A stretch of DNA of 64,000 bases from Nocardioides albertanoniae (GTDB lineage: Bacteria > Actinomycetota > Actinomycetes > Propionibacteriales > Nocardioidaceae): contig NZ_VFOV01000001.1 of assembly GCF_006716315.1 (NCBI RefSeq), forward strand, positions 354,501-418,500. Reading direction: 5' to 3'. Shown here one piece after another: positions 33,637 to 42,142 of this stretch. The position numbers were made by a program, and so were the translations under genes. The notes under the pieces are model-generated. The model was not told the origin of the DNA and made no database searches. It saw only the letters and a program-made list of their open reading frames with translations. Position 1 is the stretch's first letter; the number at the start of each line of letters is the position of its first letter.

Positions 33637-34799
33637 GCGAGCGGGTCGATGTCGCGCCGCAGGTCGTCGACCTGGTCCGCGACCACCTGGCGCGTACGCC
33701 GGGCGAGCTCACCCCGCACCGCGTGCAGCAGGCGCTGCGGGCCGAGGGCCGGATCGTCGGCGACGCGACCGTGCTCGCGGTCTTCGAGATGCTTCGCCGA
33801 GATGTGGTCGGAGCGGGCCCGCTCGAGCCGTTGCTGCGGCTGCCCGGCGTGACCGATGTGCTCGTCAACGGGCCAGACCAGGTCTTCGTCGACCGTGGCT
33901 CGGGGCTGGAGCCTGTTCCGGTCACGTTCCCCGACGACGACGCGGTGCGGAGGCTGGCCCAGCGGCTCGCCGCCGGAGCCGGCCGCCGCCTCGACGATGC
34001 CTCGCCCTACGTCGACCTGCGGTTGGGCGACGGCAGCCGGTTCCACGCGGTGCTGGCGCCGTTGGCGCGGCCGGGCACGGTGATCTCGCTGCGGGTGCCC
34101 TCGGCGCGTGCGTTCACGCTCGACGAGCTGGAGTCCTCCGAGATGGTCGTCCCCGAGGTGGCCGATCTGCTGCGCCGACTGGTGCGGGCGAGGTCGGCGT
34201 TTCTGGTCTCCGGGGGCACCGGGTCCGGCAAGACGACGCTGCTGGCGTCGCTGCTCTCGTTGGTGCCGCCCGAGGAGCGGCTGGTGCTGGTGGAGGACGC
34301 CTCCGAGCTGCGTCCGGACCATCCCCACGTGGTCGGCCTCGAGGCGCGCCCGGCAAATATCGAGGCGGCCGGCGCCGTCGAGCTTCACACGCTGGTGCGA
34401 CAAGCGCTCCGGATGCGCCCCGACCGGCTGGTCGTGGGCGAGGTGCGTGGCGCCGAGGTGGTCGATCTCCTGGCGGCGTTGAACACCGGCCACGAGGGCG
34501 GCTGCGGCACGCTGCATGCCAACTCCGCGGCCGACGTCCCGGCGCGGGTCGAGGCGCTGGCGCTGGCGGCCGGTCTCGGGCGCGACGCGGCCCACAGCCA
34601 GTTCGCCTCCGGGGTGGACGTGGTGGTGCACCTGCGCAGACGAGACGGGCGGCGGGTGCTGACCGAGGTCGCCGTGCCACGCCGTGACGCCGACGGGTTC
34701 GTGCGGATGGAGACCGCCTGCTCGGTCGATGTCGACGGGCGGGTCGTCGCAGGTCCGGCCGCCGACCGGCTCGAGGCGCTGCTGGGAGCGGGCCGATGA
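33633..34799 (+). CDS. tadA: TadA/CpaF-type secretion ATPase
   Basis: A 388-residue hexameric ATPase of the type II/IV secretion superfamily that powers Flp pilus assembly from the cytoplasmic face. The N-terminal domain has VTDVLVNGPDQVFVDRGSGL (about residues 73-92). Walker A is SGGTGSGKTTLL (about 193-204), and the Asp and His boxes are around VLVEDASELRP and LNTGHEGGCGTLHANSA. It overlaps ssd upstream and tadB downstream by 4 bp each, so the complex is made in a coupled way. Confidence 0.93.
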   Translation: MSERVDVAPQVVDLVRDHLARTPGELTPHRVQQALRAEGRIVGDATVLAVFEMLRRDVVGAGPLEPLLRLPGVTDVLVNGPDQVFVDRGSGLEPVPVTFPDDDAVRRLAQRLAAGAGRRLDDASPYVDLRLGDGSRFHAVLAPLARPGTVISLRVPSARAFTLDELESSEMVVPEVADLLRRLVRARSAFLVSGGTGSGKTTLLASLLSLVPPEERLVLVEDASELRPDHPHVVGLEARPANIEAAGAVELHTLVRQALRMRPDRLVVGEVRGAEVVDLLAALNTGHEGGCGTLHANSAADVPARVEALALAAGLGRDAAHSQFASGVDVVVHLRRRDGRRVLTEVAVPRRDADGFVRMETACSVDVDGRVVAGPAADRLEALLGAGR

Positions 34800-35569
34800 G
34801 CGGCCTGAGCCTCGGGCTGGTCGCCTGCCTGGCAGGTGCGGCGGTGGCGCTGATGCTTCGTACGCTGGCCCCGGTCGGCCGGCAGGCGCGCGCATGGCGG
34901 CTGCCGCGATGGTCCCTGCTCCTCGCCGCCCTGATCCCCATCGTCTTCCCGGGCAAGACGGTCGTCGCGGCTGTCTTGCTCGGGATCGCCACGTTCGGCG
35001 GGGTCGCCCTGTGGCGACGCCGTTGCGAGCGGATCGAGGCGGGGCGTACGGCCACCCGAGTCGTGGAGGCCTGCGAGCAGATGGCGGCCGAGCTCGCCGC
35101 CGGCCACCCGCCCGGGCCGGCGCTGTCGCAGCTCGCCGAGGAGTGGCCGGTGGTCGAGCCGGTCGCGGAGGCGCAGCGGATGGGGGCCGACGTCCCGGCT
35201 GCCTGGCGGGAGGTTGCCCAGGCGCCGGGAGCGGGTTCGCTGCGGGTGGTCGCGGCCGCCTGGCAGATCGCTCATCAGACCGGCAGCGGTCTCGCGGACG
35301 CACTCGACCGGGTGGCGTTGGACCTGCGCGCGGCGGCCGCCACCCAGCGCGTGGTCGACGGCGAGCTCGGCTCGGCCCGCTCGACGGCCCGCCTGATCGC
35401 GGCGTTGCCGGTGGCGGCCCTGGCGATGGGCAGCGGAGTCGGCGGTGACCCGGTGGCGTTCCTGTTCGGGTCGCCTGTGGGTCTCGCCTGCCTCGGTCTG
35501 GGGCTGCTGCTCGGGTGGATGGGGCTGTGGTGGATCGAGGGCATCGCGCGCGGGGTGGAGGCCCGATGA
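34796..35569 (+). CDS. tadB: TadB, type II secretion F-family membrane protein
   Basis: A 257-residue inner-membrane platform protein of the Flp pilus machine. Hydrophobic segments lie near residues 6-24, 39-68, 194-215 and 225-248. Between them is the cytoplasmic GspF-like helical domain (CEQMAAELAAGHPPGPALSQ, about 93-112). It should form the TadBC core that TadA acts on. Both ends overlap the adjacent tad genes by 4 bp. Confidence 0.87.
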   Translation: MSGLSLGLVACLAGAAVALMLRTLAPVGRQARAWRLPRWSLLLAALIPIVFPGKTVVAAVLLGIATFGGVALWRRRCERIEAGRTATRVVEACEQMAAELAAGHPPGPALSQLAEEWPVVEPVAEAQRMGADVPAAWREVAQAPGAGSLRVVAAAWQIAHQTGSGLADALDRVALDLRAAAATQRVVDGELGSARSTARLIAALPVAALAMGSGVGGDPVAFLFGSPVGLACLGLGLLLGWMGLWWIEGIARGVEAR

Positions 35570-36285
35570 GCTTATGGGTCGCCGCCGTCACGCTCGGCTT
35601 GGCCGCGGCGTTGCTGCCTGCGCCGACCATGCAGCTGCCTGGCGCGGCCGTCGCTGCTGCCCAGGATCCGAGCCGTCCTGGCGGCTGGATGATGCGGTGG
35701 CGGCTGCTGCTGGGTCTTCTTGCTGCCGGGGCCGTCTACTCCTTCGTGGGCGGCGTCGCCGGCGCAGTGCTCGCTGCCCCGGCGGGGATCACCTGCTGGC
35801 TGGTCATCGGACGGGTCGAGCCTGCCGACGTCCGTCACGAGCGAGAGGCGGCGAAGGCTGACCTGCCTGCTCTCGTCCGCCTGCTCTCCGCCGCGCTCGC
35901 CTCGGGCGCCGCGCCCGCCGAGGCGCTGGTGGCAGTAGCCGCCGCACTGCCCGGGCCTGCCGCCGAGCGCCTGCTCCCGGCGGCATCTCGACTACGTCTG
36001 GGTGCTGACCCGGAGAAGACGTGGCGCGGGCTGGTCGACGACCCCGCGCTGGCCCCGCTGGGGCGCGCGCTGGCCCGGGCGCAGGCGAGCGGTGCTCCGG
36101 TCGCGACGACCGTCGAGCGCCTCGCCGACGACCTCACCAGAAACGCGCGCGCGGAGGTCGAGGACCGCGCCCGTGCCGTCGGCGTCAAGGCCGCCGTGCC
36201 CCTCGGCCTCTGCCTCCTCCCCGCCTTCCTGCTTCTCGGTGTGGTCCCCGTCGTCGGCGGCCTCCTCTCCAACCTCGGTATCTGA
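35566..36285 (+). CDS. tadC: TadC, type II secretion F-family membrane protein
   Basis: A 239-residue partner of TadB. Hydrophobic segments lie at about residues 2-20, 44-80 and 205-235, with a GspF-like domain in between (LVRLLSAALASGAAPAEALV, about 102-121). The ATG at 35566 gives the usual ATGA overlap with tadB; an upstream in-frame start adds a shadow. The product ends in a hydrophobic segment, LLGVVPVVGGLLSNLGI. The pilin gene follows after 288 bp of repeat and promoter sequence. Confidence 0.86.
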   Translation: MSLWVAAVTLGLAAALLPAPTMQLPGAAVAAAQDPSRPGGWMMRWRLLLGLLAAGAVYSFVGGVAGAVLAAPAGITCWLVIGRVEPADVRHEREAAKADLPALVRLLSAALASGAAPAEALVAVAAALPGPAAERLLPAASRLRLGADPEKTWRGLVDDPALAPLGRALARAQASGAPVATTVERLADDLTRNARAEVEDRARAVGVKAAVPLGLCLLPAFLLLGVVPVVGGLLSNLGI

Positions 36286-36298
36286 CCGGACCCGCTGC

Positions 36299-36410
36299 CG
36301 AGAGGTCACCCCCGCACGTCGAGACGTCACCCCCACGGGGTCGAGAGGTCACTTCTGCAGGTCGAGTGGGCAATGCATTGCCCACTCGACCTGCAGAAGT
36401 GACCTCTCGA
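36299..36410. repeat. Intergenic repeat B, copy 3, with perfect 70-bp palindrome
   Basis: Two forward units (36299-36319 and about 36319-36340) lead into a perfect palindrome at 36341-36410 with 35-bp arms and no spacer, centred on CAATG|CATTG. Each arm is one 21-bp unit (TCGAGAGGTCACTTCTGCAGG) plus the core TCGAGTGGGCAATG. It lies 13 nt after the tadC stop and 35 bp before the promoter element of flp, so it can isolate the two transcripts. Confidence 0.9.
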
Positions 36411-36444
36411 CGTGAGTGTTCTCCCAGGTCAGTAGGCCGATCGG

Positions 36445-36481
36445 CGTCCACAGGCGTGGTTCGGGACCGGGTTATCCACAG
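36445..36481. promoter_or_regulatory. Tad-locus shared 37-bp element, copy 2 (DnaA-box-like)
   Basis: CGTCCACAGG (36445-36454), GGTTCGGGAC (36458-36467) and TTATCCACAG (36472-36481) repeat the element at 32494-32530 with the same spacing of 27 nt between the outer blocks. It lies 92 bp before the flp start. Further down, ATTGTCGTGCCG (36521) resembles ATTGTCGGTGCCG (32551) at the ssd promoter, but at a different distance. Confidence 0.75.
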
Positions 36482-36573
36482 GGCGTCGACTGGGGGTCGC
36501 GGACGTCGGCGATGAGGGTCATTGTCGTGCCGAGCGGCCGTAAGGACGGCCAACGACCAGAGGGGATCAACTC

Positions 36574-36750
36574 ATGACCAAGGCACATCTTCAGAAGAAC
36601 GAGAAGGGGATCACCACGGCGGAGTATGCCGTCGGCACGGCTGCCGGCGCCGGCCTTGCCGGCCTGCTCTACAAGCTGCTGACCGGCGGTCTCGGCAACG
36701 ACCTGCTCAACCGGTTGTTCCAGCACGTTCTCAGCCTCCTCGGAGTCTGA
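36574..36750 (+). CDS. Flp-type pilin (DUF4244-like), 58 residues
   Basis: A short pilin of 58 residues. The leader MTKAHLQKNEKG is followed by ITTAEYAVGTAAGAGLAGLL: a Gly before the cut, Glu at +5 and Tyr at +6, the type IVb/Flp prepilin signature. One hydrophobic helix and an amphipathic tail (NDLLNRLFQHVLSLLGV) complete it. AGAGGGG lies about 8 nt before the ATG. It begins a second transcript with tadE and tadF, driven by the DnaA-box-like element upstream. It should be the main structural subunit after prepilin-peptidase cutting; that peptidase is not in the window. Confidence 0.88.
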   Translation: MTKAHLQKNEKGITTAEYAVGTAAGAGLAGLLYKLLTGGLGNDLLNRLFQHVLSLLGV

Positions 36751-36753
36751 GCC

Positions 36754-37122
36754 GTGGCCGAGCGGGATGAGCGTGGCGCCGCCACGGCGGAGCTGGTGAT
36801 GGTCATCCCGCTCCTGGTGGCCGTCACGATCGGGCTGGTGTGGTTGCTGTCGGTCGGTGCCGCTCAGATCCAGGTGGTCGACGCGGCGCGGGAGACCGCC
36901 CGGGCCGTTGCGCGAGGCGACGACAGCGGCTCCGCGGCAGCCCGCGGACGTCGGGTCGGCCCCGCCGGCACGCAGGTGAGCGTCAGCGCTGGGTCCGAGG
37001 AGGTCGTGGCGTCGGCTCGAGCGCGCGTCGAGGGCCCCGGTGGGATCTTCACCTGGATGCCGGGGGTGACGGTGCACGGCGAGGCGGTCGCTGCGACCGA
37101 GGCGACCCAGGGGGAGCAGTGA
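36754..37122 (+). CDS. tadE: TadE-like pseudopilin
   Basis: A 122-residue protein starting at GTG, 3 nt after the flp stop. MAERDERGAATAELVMVIPL has the Gly-Ala cut site with Glu at +5 and a single hydrophobic helix (about residues 13-36), the TadE pattern. The soluble remainder (about 37-122) would lie outside. TadE-like minor pilins help start or tip the Flp fibre. Its stop overlaps the next gene by GTGA. Confidence 0.85.
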   Translation: MAERDERGAATAELVMVIPLLVAVTIGLVWLLSVGAAQIQVVDAARETARAVARGDDSGSAAARGRRVGPAGTQVSVSAGSEEVVASARARVEGPGGIFTWMPGVTVHGEAVAATEATQGEQ

Positions 37123-37478
37123 GTGCGGTCAGGTCGGCCCGTGACGAACGAGGCTCTGCGGCTCCGTTCGCCGTCGGAGTGATCGGTCTGCTGATCTTCG
37201 TGGGTGCGGCGCTCGGCGTGGTGGGCGCGGTCTTCGTGGCCCACCGCACCGCCCAGTCGGCCGCTGATCTGGCGGCGCTGGCCGGAGCCAACGCGCTCCA
37301 GGTCTCGGAAGACGCGTGTGCGACGGCCCGGGCGATCGCCGACCGCAACGGTGCGAGGCTCGAGTCGTGCGAGATCGTCGACGAAGACGTCACCGTCACC
37401 GTGCAGGTCGAAGGTCCGCGCTGGTTGGGGCAGCCCGGTGACCCGGTCGCCGAGGCGAGAGCGGGCCCGACGGACTAG
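37119..37478 (+). CDS. TadF-like/Rv3654c-type secretion-neighbourhood protein
   Basis: A 119-residue protein starting at GTG, coupled to tadE. RDERGSAAPFAVGVIGLLIF has a pilin-like leader but lacks the +5 Glu (Pro-Phe there instead). The helix covers about residues 17-42, and TAQSAADLAALAGANAL is the conserved sequence of TadE/TadG-like minor pilins. The gene order ssd-tadA-tadB-tadC-flp-tadE-this matches Rv3660c-Rv3654c. It is probably a minor subunit of the pilus; some mycobacterial members have been proposed to be exported effectors. Confidence 0.8.
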   Translation: MSAVRSARDERGSAAPFAVGVIGLLIFVGAALGVVGAVFVAHRTAQSAADLAALAGANALQVSEDACATARAIADRNGARLESCEIVDEDVTVTVQVEGPRWLGQPGDPVAEARAGPTD

Positions 37479-37487
37479 CTCTCGTGG

Positions 37488-37784
37488 CTAGTTCTCGTCG
37501 GTCGTCTTGGGGTCGGCGTCGTGCACGGACTGGACGATCTTCCTCATCTCGCGCCTCTCCTTCATGCTCTTCGCCTGGCGCTTGCCGCCCCACTTGGTGA
37601 GGGAGAGGCCGAGAAGGAGGAGCACACCGGCAACCAGGCCGATGACGAAGAGCGTGGTTGCGCCGACGGGCAGACCGAGCATGGTCGCAATCGGGTCCTC
37701 GAGGTCGCCGTTGCCGGTGGTGAAGAGGCCGAGGACGATGAGAGCCGCGGCGACGACGATCAGGACAATACCCAAGATCAGCAT
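37488..37784 (-). CDS. Small two-helix membrane protein of unknown function
   Basis: A 98-residue protein with two hydrophobic segments (about residues 1-22 and 38-62) and a charged cytoplasmic tail (KWGGKRQAKSMKERREMRK). No family is recognised. It lies 15 bp upstream of the start region that ends the helicase gene on the same strand, but is transcribed after the helicase, so it could be a distal cotranscribed gene. The stop is 9 bp from the convergent tadF-like stop. Confidence 0.65.
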   Translation of the reverse strand: MLILGIVLIVVAAALIVLGLFTTGNGDLEDPIATMLGLPVGATTLFVIGLVAGVLLLLGLSLTKWGGKRQAKSMKERREMRKIVQSVHDADPKTTDEN

Positions 37785-37799
37785 TTGCCCAGAGTAGGC

Positions 37800-40112
37800 C
37801 TATTCGGCCAGCAGCAGACGCAACAACACGATCGCGCCCTGCTTATCGAGGGGGTTGTTCTGGTTTCCGCACTTGGGCGACTGCACGCAGGAGGGGCAGC
37901 CGTCGTCGCACTCGCAGGTCTCGATGGTCTCCAAGGTGGCCCCCAGCCACTCCTTGGCGGCATGGAAACCGCGCTCGGAGAATCCGGCCCCGCCCGGGTG
38001 GCCGTCGTAGACGAAGACGGTGAGCATTCCGGTGTCCGCGTGGGATGCGGTGCTGACCCCGCCGATGTCCCACCGGTCGCAGGTCGCGATCAGCGGGAGG
38101 AGCCCGATCGAGCAGTGCTCGGCGGCGTGGGCGGCACCCGGGATGTCGGCGCTCGACAACCCGGCTGCCTCGAGGGCCGAGGCGGGCACGGTCCACCACA
38201 CGGCGGCGGTGCGCAGCGTACGTTCTGGAAGATCGAGGAGCTCCTCGCCCATCACCTCGCCGCTGGGCTGGCGTCGGCGCAGGAACGAGACGACCTGGTG
38301 GGTGACGTCGACGTCGCCGTAGGCCAGCCGGCACTCGCCCCACGCAGCGTGCTCGCGCTCGGCGACGATCGAGATCTCCGTGATCTCACGAGCCGAGGTC
38401 GAGTAGCCGGGGTCGTCGCGGGAGATGACCGCGATGTGCTCGTCCAGGTCGAGGTCGTGCACGAGATAGGTCTCGCCACGATGCACGTAGACCGCGCCAG
38501 GGTGTGCGCTCGAGTGTGAGCTCGCCGCGTCGACGGTGCCCACGACCCGACCGGTCTCCGACTCCACCAGCTGCACCTGAGACCCGCCCGACGAGCGGAT
38601 GTCGGCGAGGTCCGCGGCCCGCCGCCGGTCGGTCCAGTACCAACCACGCGGACGCTTTCGCAGCAGCCCCGAGGCGACCAGGTTGTCCAGGATGTCCTGG
38701 GCGCCGGGCCCGAACAGCGGAAGGTCGGGCTCGGTCAGCGGAATCTCCTGCGCGGCGGCGCACAGATGCGGCCCGACGACATACGGGTTCGCCGGGTCGA
38801 AGACGGTGGCTTCGACAGGCTGCCCGAGAAGCGCGTCCGGATGGGTGACGAGATAGGTGTCGAGCGGGTCGTCGCGCGCGACCATGATGCTCAGCGCGTC
38901 TCCCGCATCTCGTCCCGCGCGACCGATCTGCTGCCAGAACGCCGAGCGTCTGCCGGGATAGCCGGCCAGCACGACCGCGTCGAGGCCGCTGATGTCGATG
39001 CCGAGCTCGAGGGCGTTGGTCGCCGCCAACCCCAACAGGTCACCCGAGCGCAGCGAGGCCTCGATGGCCCGGCGCTCCTCGGGCAAGTAGCCGCCGCGGT
39101 AGGAGGCGACCCGGCCCGGCAGCGACGGGTCGACCTCGGCCAGCTCGCCCGCCGCGGTCAGCGCGACCTGCTCGGCACCGACCCGGGAGCGTACGAACGC
39201 CAGCGTGCGTACGTCGGAGGAGACCAGGTCGGCGAGCAGATCGGCAGTCTCGGCGGAAGCCGCGCGGCGCACCGGAGCACCGTTCTCACCGGCGTACGTC
39301 GTCAGCGGCGGCTGCCACAGTGCGATCGAGAGCTCGCCACGAGGAGAGCGGTCGGCGGTCACCGGGAGCACCGGGAGCCCGACGAGTCGCTCCCCGGCCA
39401 CGGCCGGCTCGGCGACCGTCGCCGAGGCCAGGACGAACGTAGGGGAGGAGCCGTAGAGCGCGCAGATGCGGCGCAGGCGACGCAGCACGTGTGACACGTG
39501 GGCGCCGAAGACACCGCGGTAGTGATGGCACTCGTCGATCACGACGTAGCGCAGCGACTTGAAGTAGGACGCCCACCGCTGATGCCCGGGAAGCAGCGAA
39601 CGGTGCAGCATGTCGGGGTTGGTCAGGACGTACTCGCCGAAGTCGCGAGCCCAGTCGCGCTGCTCGCGGGTGCTGTCGCCGTCGTGCGTCACCGCGCGTA
39701 CGTCGACGCCCAGATCCCGCAGCCCGGTCAGCTGGTCCTGGGCGAGCGCCTTGGTCGGGGCGAGATAGAGCACGCTCGCCCCACGCTCGCCACGCCGCCC
39801 CCGGCCGTCGCGGATCGCGGTCAGTGCAGGGAGCTGGTAGGCCAGCGACTTTCCCGACGCGGTGCCGGTCGAGACGATGACATGGCTGCCGTCATGGGCA
39901 GCCTCGGCGGCAACCGCCTGATGCTGCCAGGGCCGCTCGATCCCGCGGGCGGTGAAGGCGCCGACCACCTCCGGGGCGGCCCACTCCGGCCAGTCGGCGA
40001 AGACGGCCTCCCGCGCGGGCACCTTCTCGAGATGGGCGAGCCGGTCCTCCCGACCCGGGACGGCGGCGAGCCGGCGCACGAGGTCACCGGTCGTCGTCGT
40101 CAACACCCGCAT
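37800..40112 (-). CDS. DEAD/DEAH helicase of the MrfA/YprA type with DUF1998 zinc domain
   Basis: A 770-residue superfamily-2 helicase. Walker A is [14 protein letters not shown] (about residues 77-90), the DExH box is [10 protein letters not shown] (about 192-201), and motif VI is [11 protein letters not shown] (about 413-423). The C-terminal DUF1998/MZB domain has the four-cysteine cluster [17 protein letters not shown] near residue 740. Bacillus MrfA with this plan takes part in mitomycin DNA-damage repair. GGGAGA precedes the ATG at 40112 by 4 nt. Mycobacterial Rv3649 holds the same chromosomal position. A repair role is inferred from the family. Confidence 0.9.
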   Translation of the reverse strand: MRVLTTTTGDLVRRLAAVPGREDRLAHLEKVPAREAVFADWPEWAAPEVVGAFTARGIERPWQHQAVAAEAAHDGSHVIVSTGTASGKSLAYQLPALTAIRDGRGRRGERGASVLYLAPTKALAQDQLTGLRDLGVDVRAVTHDGDSTREQRDWARDFGEYVLTNPDMLHRSLLPGHQRWASYFKSLRYVVIDECHHYRGVFGAHVSHVLRRLRRICALYGSSPTFVLASATVAEPAVAGERLVGLPVLPVTADRSPRGELSIALWQPPLTTYAGENGAPVRRAASAETADLLADLVSSDVRTLAFVRSRVGAEQVALTAAGELAEVDPSLPGRVASYRGGYLPEERRAIEASLRSGDLLGLAATNALELGIDISGLDAVVLAGYPGRRSAFWQQIGRAGRDAGDALSIMVARDDPLDTYLVTHPDALLGQPVEATVFDPANPYVVGPHLCAAAQEIPLTEPDLPLFGPGAQDILDNLVASGLLRKRPRGWYWTDRRRAADLADIRSSGGSQVQLVESETGRVVGTVDAASSHSSAHPGAVYVHRGETYLVHDLDLDEHIAVISRDDPGYSTSAREITEISIVAEREHAAWGECRLAYGDVDVTHQVVSFLRRRQPSGEVMGEELLDLPERTLRTAAVWWTVPASALEAAGLSSADIPGAAHAAEHCSIGLLPLIATCDRWDIGGVSTASHADTGMLTVFVYDGHPGGAGFSERGFHAAKEWLGATLETIETCECDDGCPSCVQSPKCGNQNNPLDKQGAIVLLRLLLAE

Positions 40113-40295
40113 GATTCTCCCAGAATCGTGACGATCGCTACGCTGGCGGCCCCGCATCTGCGCATCACGTTGCGAGTTTCGTGCGCGCATCCTGGTGAGC
40201 CGTGGTTACATTACGATCGACCCAGAGTGTCGGACACGCCTGATGACCGATGCCGGATTCGGTTGTCTCACGTTCCTTGGCAGGAGAACTTCGAA

Positions 40296-40631
40296 GTGGA
40301 TCTGACGCTTGCGACTCGCGAGCTCGACTCGGCCACCGTTGTGGCCGTGGGCGGCGAGATCGACGTCTACACCGCGCCGAAGCTGAGAGACAAGATCACC
40401 GAGCTCGTCGCGCAGGGCCGCTACGACATCGTCGTCGACCTAGAAGCCGTCGAGTTCCTCGACTCCACCGGCCTCGGTGTGCTGGTCGGCGGTCTGAAGA
40501 AGGTGCGTGCCAACCAGGGCATGCTTCGCCTCGTCTGCACTCAGGAGCGTCTGCTCAAGATCTTCCGCATCACCGGTCTCGCCAAGGTCTTCGACATCCA
40601 CGCCAGCGCCGAGGGCGCAGCGACGCGCTGA
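40296..40631 (+). CDS. bldG: Anti-sigma factor antagonist, BldG-like STAS protein
   Basis: A 111-residue single STAS domain starting at GTG, with AGGAG 9 nt upstream. The phosphoacceptor serine is in [13 protein letters not shown] (about residue 58). The opening [16 protein letters not shown] and [14 protein letters not shown] match streptomycete BldG closely. Such proteins release a sigma factor by binding its anti-sigma kinase when unphosphorylated. In Streptomyces an anti-sigma gene follows bldG, but here a methyltransferase gene follows after 26 bp, so the partner kinase must lie elsewhere. Confidence 0.88.
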   Translation: MDLTLATRELDSATVVAVGGEIDVYTAPKLRDKITELVAQGRYDIVVDLEAVEFLDSTGLGVLVGGLKKVRANQGMLRLVCTQERLLKIFRITGLAKVFDIHASAEGAATR

Positions 40632-40657
40632 CCCGAGCACCCCATTAGGCTCGAGGG

Positions 40658-42142
40658 GTGAGTGACCTTCCGCACCGCCTCCGCGACGCCCTCCAGCAGG
40701 CCGACTTCTCCTACGACTCCGTCGCCGAGGTGCTCGGCGCGACGGCGCACAGTGCACTGAGCCGCAACGAGACGCTGCCGGGCCGACGCCGCACCCACGG
40801 CATCACCCCGCTGGAGACCCTCATCCGGCTCTTCCTGCTGCAGTCGACGGTGCCCCTCGACCAAGCCGAGGCCGCTCTTCCCGGGCTCGTCGACAGGCTC
40901 GCCGTCGAGGGGATCCTGGAGCAGTCGGTCGGCGAGGTCGCGGCCCGCCTCGACGTACGTCCCTACGCCACCGACCTGACCTCGCTCTGGGTCGTCTCCG
41001 ATCTCACCCCGGGCCTCGACGGTGGTCCGCAGCGCGTCGGCCCCGAGCACGTCCTGGGCATCAGCCCGGCCTCCACCTCCTTGGCGCAGCTGACCATCCG
41101 CGACCAGGTCGGCACGGCCCTCGACCTCGGCACCGGCTGCGGCGTGCAGGCGCTCCACCTCGCCGCCCACAGCGAACGGGTGGTCGCCACCGACGTCAAC
41201 CAGCGTGCCCTGTGGATCACCAGGTTCAACGCCGCCCTCAACGGCGTGGAGGAGCGGGTCGAGGTGCGCGACGGATCGTTCTTCGAGCCCGTCGCAGGTG
41301 AGCGCTTCGACCTCATCGCGACCAACCCGCCCTTCGTGATCAGCCCGGCGACCGGCGAGCGACTCGTCTACCGCGACTCCGGCCTGCCCGGCGACCGCGT
41401 CGTCGAGGACATCGTCAGGGCCGCGCCCGACATGCTGACCGAGGGCGGCTGGTGTCAGATCCTGGGCAACTGGATCATCTCCGAGGACCAGCCCTGGGAC
41501 GACCGTCTCGAAGGCTGGCTCGGCGACGAGGTCGACGCGTTCGTCGTGCAGCGCGAAGTGCTCGACCCGGCGGCGTACGTCGAGCTCTGGCTCAAGGACT
41601 CCGGCCATCACGGCGCCGAGAACTACCTGACCCGCTACGACACCTGGCTCTCGTGGTTCGAGGAGCAGAAGATCGAGGGGGTCGGGTTCGGCTGGATCAA
41701 CCTGCACCGCACCGACACCGCCAACCCGACGCGCGAGCTCCTCGAGTGGCCGTACGACGTCGAGCAGCCGATCGCCCCGGCGCTGAAGGCCTGGGGCGAG
41801 ACCGCCCGGGTCGAGGTCACCGCGGACTCCACGCTCGTGCTCGCCGAGGACGTGCAGCAGGAGACCCTCGGCCAGCCCGGCGCCGAGGACCCCAGCACCG
41901 TCATCCTCCGTCAGCAACGTGGCCTGCGCCGCGCCCGCCAGGCCGACACGATCGAGGCGGCGTTCGCGGGCGCGTGCGACGGCGAGCTGAGCGTCGGCCA
42001 GATCCTCGATGCGCTCGCGCAGATCCTCGAGCGCGACCCCGATGTGGTGCGCAGCAGCTATCTGCCGATCGCCCAGGAGCTCGTCAGCGAGGGCTTCCTC
42101 CGTCCTGGTCCCGCGAAAGGCACGCCTGGTCCCGGAGCCTGA
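40658..42142 (+). CDS. SAM-dependent methyltransferase with N-terminal winged-helix domain
   Basis: A 494-residue protein starting at GTG. Residues 1-130 are a helical domain (DUF7059-type). Residues about 150-330 are a class I methyltransferase with motif I ALDLGTGCGVQALHL and the N-P-P-F catalytic motif in LIATNPPFVISP (about 225-236), typical of enzymes methylating amino groups of nucleic acid bases or glutamine. A C-terminal domain (about 350-490) is family-specific. The NPPF motif suggests an RNA, DNA or protein-N target. It is probably cotranscribed with bldG and overlaps the convergent gene at 42084 by 59 bp. Confidence 0.83.
   Translation: MSDLPHRLRDALQQADFSYDSVAEVLGATAHSALSRNETLPGRRRTHGITPLETLIRLFLLQSTVPLDQAEAALPGLVDRLAVEGILEQSVGEVAARLDVRPYATDLTSLWVVSDLTPGLDGGPQRVGPEHVLGISPASTSLAQLTIRDQVGTALDLGTGCGVQALHLAAHSERVVATDVNQRALWITRFNAALNGVEERVEVRDGSFFEPVAGERFDLIATNPPFVISPATGERLVYRDSGLPGDRVVEDIVRAAPDMLTEGGWCQILGNWIISEDQPWDDRLEGWLGDEVDAFVVQREVLDPAAYVELWLKDSGHHGAENYLTRYDTWLSWFEEQKIEGVGFGWINLHRTDTANPTRELLEWPYDVEQPIAPALKAWGETARVEVTADSTLVLAEDVQQETLGQPGAEDPSTVILRQQRGLRRARQADTIEAAFAGACDGELSVGQILDALAQILERDPDVVRSSYLPIAQELVSEGFLRPGPAKGTPGPGA

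Noticed and set aside
33264..35630. 788-codon antisense frame across ssd-tadA-tadB
   Set aside because: It is a shadow of well-supported tad genes, with no start signal and shadow-like composition.
32521..36481. Possible replication origin because of two DnaA boxes
   Set aside because: Only two exact boxes 4 kb apart, no dnaA/dnaN genes and no AT-rich unwinding region. They fit promoter elements better.
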